A stretch of 64,000 bases of DNA from UBA6136 sp041178325 (GTDB lineage Bacteria > Pseudomonadota > Gammaproteobacteria > Methylococcales > Methylococcaceae): contig JBEGVN010000102.1 of NCBI GenBank assembly GCA_041178325.1, positions 4,275-68,274 of the forward strand. Direction: 5' to 3'. Both the position numbers and the translations under genes were made by a program. Below, in pieces: positions 41,701 to 49,213 of the stretch. The first letter of the stretch is position 1. Each line of letters starts with the position of its first letter. The notes below the pieces were generated by a model. The model was not told the DNA's origin and made no database searches. It saw nothing but the letters and a program-made list of their open reading frames with translations.

Positions 41701-42363
41701 ATTGGATCCTCAGGGCTGGATCACGTCCTCGCCAGTGGTCGCGACATCAATGTCTTGGTGCTGGACACAGAGGTCTATTCCAACACTGGAGGTCAAATGT
41801 CCAAGGCGACCCCCTTAGGGGCGGTTGCCAAGTTTGCGGCCGCAGGGAAGCCTCTGGCCAAGAAGGACCTGGCTCTCCAGGCCATGGCCTATGGCAATGT
41901 CTATGTCGCGAAAATCGCCATGGGCGCCAACCCACAGCAAACCCTACTCGCCCTGCGAGAGGCAGAAGCTTATCCTGGGCCTTCATTGATTCTGGCCTAC
42001 AGCCATTGTATTGCCCATGGCATCAACATGGCGCAAGGCCTGCATCAGCAGGCGCTGGCGACCGCCTCGGGCCATTGGCCGCTGGTCCGCTATAACCCGG
42101 CCTTACGTGACACAGGATCAAACCCGTTCGTACTGGACTCCCCGAGGCCTCATATCGCATTGAGAAGCTATCAGGAAAATGAGCTGAGATTCAGCTCAAT
42201 GGCACGAACCCATCCCCAGGAATCAGAGCGTCTCATGCACCTGGCGCAGCGGGTAGTGAATCAGAAGTGGGAAATCTATGCGGAAATGGCAAAAGGTCCA
42301 GGCGATCGATTTCACCCCGATGCCGGTCAACCTAAGAAAAGTGCCCTCGACCCGATGGCATGA
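38752..42363 (+). CDS. nifJ: Pyruvate:ferredoxin (flavodoxin) oxidoreductase, single-chain
   Basis: A 1203-residue one-chain PFOR that interconverts pyruvate + CoA with acetyl-CoA + CO2 and low-potential electrons. Visible parts: domain I with YPITPSSTMAE and domain III. Then a 2[4Fe-4S] ferredoxin insert (CIQCGHCSFVCPHGVI, CTGCRLCVEVCPVRSL), a proximal cluster (CAGCGETPYLK) and the thiamine-diphosphate part (GDGWAYDIGSSGLDH, LDTEVYSNTGGQMSKATP). Length matches NifJ. The GTG start overlaps the stop of the GltD-like gene, so the two are coupled. An O2-sensitive enzyme in an apparently respiratory genome hints at microaerobic or anaerobic carbon metabolism, possibly reductive carboxylation. Confidence 0.96.
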   Translation: MNGPEEVTLDGNEAVARIAYRINEICAIYPITPSSTMAELADQWASEGRPNLWGHVPTVIEMQSEGGAAGAIHGALQTGALTTSFTASQGLLLMIPNLYKIAGELTPMVIHVAARAIAAQGLSIFGDHSDVAAARPTGLAQLASGSVQEAHDMALIAQAASLQSRIPFLHFFDGFRTSHEINKIRLISDETIRALIDSRAIRRHRARGLTPEAPFIRGTAQNPDVYFQARETVNPFYQKLPEILVSQMNAFAAHTGRQYGLFDYEGHPEAERVIVLMGSAAATVAETVHCLVQQGERVGVINVRLCLPFSAQHFLKSLPASCQKLAVLDRLKSPGACGEPLYIDVVTTLSEALATGALTLASWPRVVGGRYGLSSKEFTPAMVKSIFDELSKDAPKNHFTVGIDDDVSGSSLVFDPSFQIEPKDVVRAIFMGLGADGTVGANKNSIKIIGESTPLYAQGYFVFDSKKSGSKTFSHVRFGPRPIRAPYLIESASFIGCHQFGFIDQLDILDKADLGATLLLDSPFGAKTVWNHLPRSLQKNLIEKKIVFYVIDAGKVAEASGMGRHTNTIMQTCFFAISGVLPQEEAIQKIKATIRKTYGKKGEAVVLKNFEAVDRTLASLEQVTIPREVTSIHERPPSVSDQAPEFVRTVTQAMMSGHGDQLPVSALPIDGTYPSGTTRWEKRNISDSIAIWEPESCIQCGHCSFVCPHGVIRSKFYPAAQLAGAPVTFKSADINARGFPDIRFTLQVYLEDCTGCRLCVEVCPVRSLERPECRAINMGEKASILESERANIEFFEHLQVNDRSAVDFSSVRGVQFLEPLFEFSGACAGCGETPYLKVLSQLFGDRLVVANATGCSSIYGGNLPTTPWTKNQEGRGPAWSNSLFEDNAEFGLGFRLSADFHLGMATEGLRAMKGMLDKSLIDEILNASQVTESEIRIQRRRVDDLRQLIQQMDSEPARELLSVLDHLVRRSVWIVGGDGWAYDIGSSGLDHVLASGRDINVLVLDTEVYSNTGGQMSKATPLGAVAKFAAAGKPLAKKDLALQAMAYGNVYVAKIAMGANPQQTLLALREAEAYPGPSLILAYSHCIAHGINMAQGLHQQALATASGHWPLVRYNPALRDTGSNPFVLDSPRPHIALRSYQENELRFSSMARTHPQESERLMHLAQRVVNQKWEIYAEMAKGPGDRFHPDAGQPKKSALDPMA

Positions 42364-42442
42364 GATGATGGGGGATCAAAAAGTCTAAGAAACGGTGAAG
42401 CCAGATGAGAGCGGGCATTTCGCGAACACATAGGAAGGCGCA

Positions 42443-43519
42443 TTGAAAACTCAGGGTATCAATTTTCTCCTGCTCTTGATCCCCGTCACCGGGGTTCTGC
42501 ACGCGGTGGGTGCGAATCAAACCTGGTTATTTGTATCTTCTGCCTTATCCATCGTTCCATTGTCCAAACTCATGGGGGATGTAACAGAAACACTCTCAGA
42601 GTATCTGGGCCCGACGAAAGGCGGCTTTCTTAATGCGACCCTGGGGAATGCGCCTGAAATCATTATCAGTTTTTTTGCGCTAAAAGCCGGATTGTTTGAG
42701 ATGGTGAAATGCTCGATCACGGGTTCCATCATTGGCAATCTTCTTTTAGGGCTGGGAATCACCTTCCTTTCAACGGCTAAGGGTCACCTGACCCGCGATG
42801 TGTATTTTGATTTGACGGCCTCAAGAGTCCACAGTGGTCTTCTGGTCTTTGCGCTTTTCGGGCTTATCATTCCGGCCGTTTTTGATTTCAGTACCACGAT
42901 TGACACAGAAATCAGCCTTGAGATTTCAGTCATTCTCATCGTTGTGTATGTCCTTGCGATCCTGACCACCTTCTATCCACGGGTGCCCCACGTTCCAGCG
43001 GATGATCCCCTGGAGATTGCGCATTTAGAGGATGAATCTGAAGGTGCAAGCTCACGATGGTCCCAAAAAACAGCGGTATTGGTGATGGGCCTTGTGGCCG
43101 TCCTCCTTGCTCTCATGAGCGATACCATGGCCAATTCAATTGAACCTGTAACCCATGGGCTGGGGCTTACACCCTCTTTTGTCGGTGTCTTTGTTCTTGC
43201 CCTGCTCGGCAATGTAGCTGAATTAACCTCTGCAGTTCGCTTTGCGCGCAATGATCAGATTGACCTGGCTCTTGGCGTTCTTCTGGGGGGAAGTGCGCAA
43301 ATGGCTATGATGGTTGCACCGACACTTGTATTGATGGGTGCCTTGTTGTCTTTCGAGATGAACCTTCTTTTTTCCATTTACGATCTTGTGGCGGTCATGA
43401 TGACGGTCATGGCGGTCAGTAACTTTCTGAGCGCGGGTAATTTCAGGCCGAGAGTGGGCATTGTATTTATTGCCATCTATGTGATGTTGGGCGTCGGCTT
43501 CTTCAACATGCCGGCCTGA
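42443..43519 (+). CDS. Calcium/proton exchanger (CaCA family, CAX type)
   Basis: A 358-residue antiporter with about 11 helices and the two alpha repeats of the family: GGFLNATLGNAPEIIISFFAL (first) and FVGVFVLALLGNVAELTSAV (second), each with the ion-binding Glu. The acidic loop between halves (DDPLEIAHLEDESEG) is also typical. It should export Ca2+ (or Mn2+) against protons. The start is a TTG at 42443 with AGGAAGG upstream; no ATG is in a better position. It lies 80 bases after nifJ and may share its transcript. Confidence 0.9.
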   Translation: MKTQGINFLLLLIPVTGVLHAVGANQTWLFVSSALSIVPLSKLMGDVTETLSEYLGPTKGGFLNATLGNAPEIIISFFALKAGLFEMVKCSITGSIIGNLLLGLGITFLSTAKGHLTRDVYFDLTASRVHSGLLVFALFGLIIPAVFDFSTTIDTEISLEISVILIVVYVLAILTTFYPRVPHVPADDPLEIAHLEDESEGASSRWSQKTAVLVMGLVAVLLALMSDTMANSIEPVTHGLGLTPSFVGVFVLALLGNVAELTSAVRFARNDQIDLALGVLLGGSAQMAMMVAPTLVLMGALLSFEMNLLFSIYDLVAVMMTVMAVSNFLSAGNFRPRVGIVFIAIYVMLGVGFFNMPA

Positions 43520-43560
43520 AGTTCCACCTCGCATATATTGGTCTCACGCAGGGGCAAAAC

Positions 43561-43914
43561 ATGGGTTTTCGTTTCGGTTCCAAATGCTTTGTTGTGAGTA
43601 TCATTCTGAGCGCGTGGCTGAGCCATCCAGCCCTTGGCGCTTGTCGAACGTCGGCACCCCAAGCAAGGGCTTTTGGGTTGGCGCAGGGCAGTTGTCCAAG
43701 CGGTTACTACCGATCCGGGGGCGGTTGTATTCCTTCAGGGCAGCATGCGCGTTTTGCCTTTGCGAGCCCTGAAGGCAGCTGTCCTTCCGGATATTATCGA
43801 TCGGGTGCAGCCTGTGTCGCATCCTCGGATCACAGTTGTGACGCCTATGCGCAGATCGGTGGGTCCTGTCCGAGCGGCTACCACCGGTCCGGGAGCGCTT
43901 GCTTGTCTAACTAA
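43561..43914 (+). CDS. Secreted Cys-repeat protein, three 29-residue units
   Basis: A 117-residue protein with a signal peptide (FVVSIILSAWLSHPALG). The mature part consists of repeats with exact 29-residue period starting at residues 43, 72 and 101: GSCPSGYYRSGGGC, GSCPSGYYRSGAAC and GSCPSGYHRSGSAC. Each unit has Cys 11 residues apart, suggesting one disulphide per unit. The spacers differ, so the repeats are selected, not recently copied. No family is recognised; a small exported scaffold, adhesin fragment or toxin-like peptide are all possible. It follows the Ca2+ exchanger gene and converges on the DUF2252 gene. Confidence 0.65.
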   Translation: MGFRFGSKCFVVSIILSAWLSHPALGACRTSAPQARAFGLAQGSCPSGYYRSGGGCIPSGQHARFAFASPEGSCPSGYYRSGAACVASSDHSCDAYAQIGGSCPSGYHRSGSACLSN

Positions 43915-43924
43915 GATGGGATCA

Positions 43925-45391
43925 TTACTTCGCTGAAGGTGGGTTCCGGTCCGCCACAAATACGCCCAATATGGGATCGCTGGTGAATTCTGGAGGGAGG
44001 ACGTTTTCTTTGGCGTCTAAAAGTATCCCACTGCGCATTGCTGAGCGGAATGCTTCAAAGTCCGAGAGGATCCAATCCATGTAGCTTTCGGCAAAGCCTA
44101 CAATGGCTCTGTCAAATCGGTTGCTGTGGCCAAGATAGCTGTGAATCGCAATGGATTGGCCAGAGCGTGCATGGGCCCGCGCCAGAGTAATGCCGGATAG
44201 CCACGCAAGATTCCTGATCTCAGAAAGGCCGAGATCCTGAGGATCTGGCTTATATTTCATATCACGTAATTGCCGGACATAAAACTCCCGACCCAGGGGC
44301 GCACGGACCCAGCCGAGAAATAGGTCGCTCGCGGCCTGCATGATGCGTTGCCCACGGACCACCCGTTTTCCATCGTGACGTATTGTTGGATCATTGAGAT
44401 AGGCTGCCATCACGGAAGGCACGGCCTCCTTGACCTGTAAAACGATCAGGTCTTCCGGATGATGGCCCTGAAGGAGGTGGACATAGGCCGTTAGGCCTAC
44501 GCTACCGACCCCGACCACTTTATGGCCAACATCAATCACGCGGTATCGGCTCAAGAGTTCACGGGTCGCAAGGTCAAGGCTTGCAGTGTATTCCTGATAA
44601 AGGTCTTGTTGGCGGGCCAGTTCGGCGCCGTTCAGGGGGATGCGGACCAGTGTTGGCGGATTGTTGATGAATTGTCGACCTGAGGGACCTGATTCGGTCA
44701 GTTTGAGAACGGCGGTCCAGCGGTCCCTCTCACGGGCTTTTTTGATATAGGCCTTAAATTGCTTGATTCCAGCTTTTCCGGTAAGCGCCTCAAGCGTACG
44801 TTCCATCCAGGTTTCATTTGGATGTTCGTACCAGATGTCGATTTCAGGGATGCGCGCATAGTGGGCCATGGCCTTACGATAGCTTTCAGCAAGTAAGGCG
44901 ACGATTTCGTTACTTCTTGCATCAATATGCCCCTGCTCATGCAACGCCAGTCGATAGGATGTGGCTAAACGATGGAGATCCCATTCAAAGGGGCCAGGAT
45001 GCGTCTCATCGAAGTCATTGATATCGAAGAGGACGTCGCGATTTGGGGCGGCAAAGAGGCCAAAATTGGCAAGGTGCGCATCACCACACAATTGAACATG
45101 AATGCCGGTGTTTTTTCGACCCTCTGCGAGATCGTGGGCCATCAAAAGTGCTGAACCGCGGTAAAAGGCGAATGCGCTCTGGCCCATCCGATGGTGGCGC
45201 AGCGGAAGCAGTTCCTGGATACGTGTTTTTTCCTGCTGTTGAATGAGAGTCACAGGATTGCGGATTCTGGCTACTCGGGAGATATCCCCCAAATCAGCGC
45301 GATGGAGATGTTTCCTGGCTCCGCGGCCGAAAAGGGCCAGTTGATCGGCGTTGGTCGGATCATTCACTTTCAGGGGGGCTGTCTTGTCCAT
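43925..45391 (-). CDS. DUF2252 family protein
   Basis: A kinase-like-fold protein of unknown activity, 488 residues from the ATG at 45391 (an upstream in-frame start at 45421 exists). Family motifs are clear: FYRGSALLMAHDL, the H-x-x-N-type LCGDAHLANFGLF, FDINDFDETHPGPFEWDLHRLATS, and later VGVGSVGLTAYVHLLQGH. The GDAHxxN...DFD pair resembles the catalytic residues of aminoglycoside-phosphotransferase-like kinases. Substrate unknown. It is divergent from the 5-oxoprolinase gene. Confidence 0.88.
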   Translation of the reverse strand: MDKTAPLKVNDPTNADQLALFGRGARKHLHRADLGDISRVARIRNPVTLIQQQEKTRIQELLPLRHHRMGQSAFAFYRGSALLMAHDLAEGRKNTGIHVQLCGDAHLANFGLFAAPNRDVLFDINDFDETHPGPFEWDLHRLATSYRLALHEQGHIDARSNEIVALLAESYRKAMAHYARIPEIDIWYEHPNETWMERTLEALTGKAGIKQFKAYIKKARERDRWTAVLKLTESGPSGRQFINNPPTLVRIPLNGAELARQQDLYQEYTASLDLATRELLSRYRVIDVGHKVVGVGSVGLTAYVHLLQGHHPEDLIVLQVKEAVPSVMAAYLNDPTIRHDGKRVVRGQRIMQAASDLFLGWVRAPLGREFYVRQLRDMKYKPDPQDLGLSEIRNLAWLSGITLARAHARSGQSIAIHSYLGHSNRFDRAIVGFAESYMDWILSDFEAFRSAMRSGILLDAKENVLPPEFTSDPILGVFVADRNPPSAK

Positions 45392-45480
45392 ACGTGATGT
45401 GGCTCCTGATCTTCTCAACAATCAAAATCGGCTAGGATTTTTGGTTCACTGTTTTTTCTTTTAACAGATACGGATTACAA

Positions 45481-48400
45481 ATGTCGGATCCCCGATGGGA
45501 ATTTTGGGTGGACCGGGGCGGAACCTTCACGGATATTGTCGCGCGCAATCCTGAGGGTCAGCTCGTTGCCAAAAAGCTCTTGTCTGAAAACTCTGATCAC
45601 TATGCAGATGCTGCATTGGAGGGGATCCGTCTTTTCCTGGGTCTGAAAAAAGGGGCGGTGATGGGACCTGACCGGATTGCCTCAGTCAGAATGGGAACGA
45701 CCGTTGCGACCAATGCCCTCCTTGAGCGCAAGGGTGAGCCGACCGTCTTAGTGACCACCCGCGGATTTCGGGATGTGCTTCGCATCGCTTATCAGAGTCG
45801 GCCTAAGCTCTTTGACCGACAAATCGTCCTGCCTGAACAGCTTTATACGAAGGTCATCGAAGCAAATGAACGCGTTGGAGCTGACGGGACACTGTTGCAG
45901 ATACTGGATGAGGCTGCCCTCGAAACGGAACTTTTACAGGCCTATGCTCAGGGAATACGGTCTGTTGCCATCGTATTTCTTCATGGCTACCGCTATCCGG
46001 GCCATGAGTTAACTGCCAGGGGGATCGCCCAAAAAATCGGCTTTGGTCAGATCTCGGTTTCCTCTGAGGTCAGCCGAGTCATCAAGGTGGTTTCCAGGGG
46101 GGATACCACCGTCATGGATGCCTATCTTTCTCCGATCCTTCGCCGGTATGTGGACACCATCGCAGACTTCCTGCCGGGGGTCGAGCTCCTATTTATGCAA
46201 TCTTCTGGCGGGCTCACCGACGCGAACCACTTCAAAGGGAAGGATGCCATTCTTTCAGGGCCTGCTGGAGGTATCGTCGCCATGGCTAGAACGGCGGGGC
46301 AGGCAGGCTTCAATCAGGTGATCGGGTTTGATATGGGGGGAACGTCCACGGATGTCTCTCATTATGCGGGCCGATTTGAGCGCAGCGACGAGACGCAGGT
46401 CGCAGGGGTGCGGATTCGTGTGCCCATGCTGAGTATTGACACCATTGCTTCGGGCGGGGGCTCCGTTCTCTTCTTTGACGGCTCGCGCTGTAAGGTTGGT
46501 CCCGAGAGTGCTGGTGCTTGCCCCGGGCCTCGAAGCTATCGCCGAGGTGGGCCTTTGACGGTGACCGATGCCAACGTCATGGTCGGAAAAATTCGACCCG
46601 ATATGTTTCCTGCAATCTTTGGCTTGAGTGGCCGTGAACCCTTGGATGCAGAAGATGTGAGAGAGGCATTCTTGTTATGGTCCAGTGAGATGGGAAAGAC
46701 ACCGGAGGCCTTGGCTGAAGGATTTATCCAGATTGCGGTTCAGCAAATGGCTAATGCCATTCGAAAGATCTCCATCGGCGCGGGACACGAACCTCAAGAT
46801 TATGTCCTTCAGTGTTTTGGTGGGGCGGGCGGGCAACATGCGTGTCTTGTAGCTGAGGCACTCGGTATCCAGAGGATACTCCTACATCCTTTTTCTGGGG
46901 TTTTGTCGGCCTTTGGAATGGGGATGGCCGATCAGTCGGTGGTTCTATCAGAAACACTGGAGCTTCCATTGACCGATTCGCAGATGCTGACTATTCAGCA
47001 GCGTATCGAAGCGCTCTCGCTGAAGGCCCAAAAGGCGATCACGGATCAGGTGGGTGGAGTGGAAGGAGTATCCCTTCAATCCTGGCTCCATGTGCGCTAC
47101 CGAAGTTCAGATCAAAGCTATCCCATAGAAACAGGCCCAGTTGAAGCGGTTGTGGCAGCCTTTGAAAATCAGTATCGGCGCCGTAATGCTTATTTATCGG
47201 AGGGTGATCCCTTGATGGTGGCTTCGATTTCGGTCGAAGCCCTGAAACCGGCCGTGCTTCCGGAAGACACAGGTATCTCCCAGGGGAGCCCGACGTGCAA
47301 GGAGGCGTTGAAGCGAACGCGTTTTTATACCCAAGGCAGCTGGGTCGATGCTGTGCTCCTGCCGCGAAGCGATCTTGGGACCGGTGAATGGCTCGAGGGG
47401 CCAGCCATACTGACCGAAGAAAACACCACAACGGTCGTGGAGCCGGGTTGGTGGGCCACGGTCGATCTTCTGGGGAATCTTTTACTTGAATACAGGGGCA
47501 TTGTCTCGAGGCCCCTCACCAAATCCGCCGTTTTCGATCCCATACGTCTTGAAGTTTTCAATAACCTCTTTATGAACATCGCAGAGGAGATGGGGGTTCA
47601 GCTCCAGTCGACTGCAAGCTCCGTCAATATCAAGGAGCGACTCGACTTCTCCTGTGCGCTTTTTGATTGTGAGGGGGCGTTGATTGCCAATGCACCCCAT
47701 ATGCCGGTGCATCTTGGATCCATGGGGGACAGTATTCGGACCGTAATCCGTGACTGTGGCGCGACAATTCAGCCTGGAGATATACAGGTTTTGAATGATC
47801 CCTATCAGGGAGGAACACATCTTCCGGATATTACGGTCGTGACCCCGGTTTTCCTGAATGAGGGCAGGAAAAAGACAGCGCCTGATTTCTGGGTGGCAAG
47901 TCGTGGGCACCATGCTGATATCGGTGGGGTCACCCCAGGATCTATGCCGCCCTTCTCGGCATCCATTGAGGAGGAAGGTATTCGGATTCAGAACTTTCGT
48001 CTGGTCAGCCATGGGGTTGTTCACGAAAATGATTTCCTCAAGTTATTAGCGCAAAGTCCTTATCCTGCAAGAAACCCGGCTCAGAATCTCAGGGACCTTC
48101 GGGCGCAAGTAGCGGCAAATCAAAAAGGAGTTGAGGCGCTTAAAAAAGCCGCACAGGTACATGGCGAAAAGGTCGTCAAGGCCTATATGACCCATGTGCT
48201 CGATCACGCAGAACAAAAGGTCAGGCAGGCTATCACAAGACTCAAGGAGGGACGTTTTGCGCTAACGCTGGATAACGGCGCAAGAATCGAGGTGGCTGTT
48301 ATTGTCGATGGACGCAATGGCGAATGCACGGTGGACCTGACGGGGAGCAGTCCGATGCTTCCCAACAACTTCAATTGTCCGAAATCGATCGTCAAGGCCG

Positions 48401-49131
48401 CGGTCCTTTATGTTTTCCGAACCCTCGTTGAGGAGGATCTGCCGCTGAATGAGGGCTGTCTTCGTCCGGTGAAAATCATCATTCCGGAAGGATCCATGCT
48501 CGACCCTCGATCTCCGGCAGCTGTCGTTGCCGGCAATGTTGAAACCTCGACATGTATTGCGAATGCCCTCTATGGCGCTTTGGGCGTGATGGCTTCTGCG
48601 CAACCCACCATGAACAATCTGACCTTTGGGAACTTCCGGCATCAGTATTACGAAACCCTCTCAGGGGGCAGTGGTGCAGGTGCCTATTTCGATCAGGAGG
48701 GAAGGGTCTGCGGTGGCTTTGATGGCGTATCCGTTGTTCAAACCCATATGACCAACTCCCGTCTAACGGATCCGGAAGTTCTCGAAATGCGGTTTCCGGT
48801 CAGGGTTGAAAACCATGGGGTTCGGGAGGGATCAGGAGGACGCGGCCGATGGCGTGGCGGTGATGGGGCGATTCGGACGCTTAGGTTTTTAGAGCCCATG
48901 ACGGTCAGCTTGCTGAGTAATGGCCGAAAACAGGGGGCTTTTGGAGTGGCCGGGGGGCAATCAGGAATGCCGGGTATCAATCGTCTGATTCGAGAGAACG
49001 GAACTGAAGAAAATCTGGAGCATCTGGCGCAGGTGAATGTATCAGCCGGAGATCAACTCCAAATAGAGACCCCGGGTGGAGGGGGATATGGTCACCTGGA
49101 TGGCGAGGAATGGATTCGTCAGGAGTCGTAA
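45481..49131 (+). CDS. 5-oxoprolinase (ATP-hydrolysing), HyuA-HyuB fusion
   Basis: A 1216-residue enzyme that opens 5-oxoproline to glutamate at the cost of ATP. Part of the family acts on hydantoins or acetone. The N-terminal HyuA half has FWVDRGGTFTDIVARNP, GTTVATNALLERKGEP and the actin-like ATP site GFDMGGTSTDVS. The C-terminal HyuB half begins near residue 690 (DPIRLEVFNNLFMNIAEEMG) and holds LNDPYQGGTHLPDITVVTPVF and SRGHHADIGG. The single-chain arrangement is that of eukaryotic and many bacterial OPLAH. Specificity cannot be read from sequence. The gene is divergent from the DUF2252 gene and followed by ppsA. Confidence 0.92.
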   Translation: MSDPRWEFWVDRGGTFTDIVARNPEGQLVAKKLLSENSDHYADAALEGIRLFLGLKKGAVMGPDRIASVRMGTTVATNALLERKGEPTVLVTTRGFRDVLRIAYQSRPKLFDRQIVLPEQLYTKVIEANERVGADGTLLQILDEAALETELLQAYAQGIRSVAIVFLHGYRYPGHELTARGIAQKIGFGQISVSSEVSRVIKVVSRGDTTVMDAYLSPILRRYVDTIADFLPGVELLFMQSSGGLTDANHFKGKDAILSGPAGGIVAMARTAGQAGFNQVIGFDMGGTSTDVSHYAGRFERSDETQVAGVRIRVPMLSIDTIASGGGSVLFFDGSRCKVGPESAGACPGPRSYRRGGPLTVTDANVMVGKIRPDMFPAIFGLSGREPLDAEDVREAFLLWSSEMGKTPEALAEGFIQIAVQQMANAIRKISIGAGHEPQDYVLQCFGGAGGQHACLVAEALGIQRILLHPFSGVLSAFGMGMADQSVVLSETLELPLTDSQMLTIQQRIEALSLKAQKAITDQVGGVEGVSLQSWLHVRYRSSDQSYPIETGPVEAVVAAFENQYRRRNAYLSEGDPLMVASISVEALKPAVLPEDTGISQGSPTCKEALKRTRFYTQGSWVDAVLLPRSDLGTGEWLEGPAILTEENTTTVVEPGWWATVDLLGNLLLEYRGIVSRPLTKSAVFDPIRLEVFNNLFMNIAEEMGVQLQSTASSVNIKERLDFSCALFDCEGALIANAPHMPVHLGSMGDSIRTVIRDCGATIQPGDIQVLNDPYQGGTHLPDITVVTPVFLNEGRKKTAPDFWVASRGHHADIGGVTPGSMPPFSASIEEEGIRIQNFRLVSHGVVHENDFLKLLAQSPYPARNPAQNLRDLRAQVAANQKGVEALKKAAQVHGEKVVKAYMTHVLDHAEQKVRQAITRLKEGRFALTLDNGARIEVAVIVDGRNGECTVDLTGSSPMLPNNFNCPKSIVKAAVLYVFRTLVEEDLPLNEGCLRPVKIIIPEGSMLDPRSPAAVVAGNVETSTCIANALYGALGVMASAQPTMNNLTFGNFRHQYYETLSGGSGAGAYFDQEGRVCGGFDGVSVVQTHMTNSRLTDPEVLEMRFPVRVENHGVREGSGGRGRWRGGDGAIRTLRFLEPMTVSLLSNGRKQGAFGVAGGQSGMPGINRLIRENGTEENLEHLAQVNVSAGDQLQIETPGGGGYGHLDGEEWIRQES

Positions 49132-49213
49132 TCTGCCGCATGGCGTTGATTGATTCGGAGGCATAGACTCACGCTCGCAAAGGCTTAAAACCATACTTCT
49201 TGCGAGGTAATTC

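Noticed and set aside
45481..49131. HyuA-HyuB fusion as a novel architecture
   Set aside because: Single-chain 5-oxoprolinase is a well-known arrangement; nothing unusual in the motifs.
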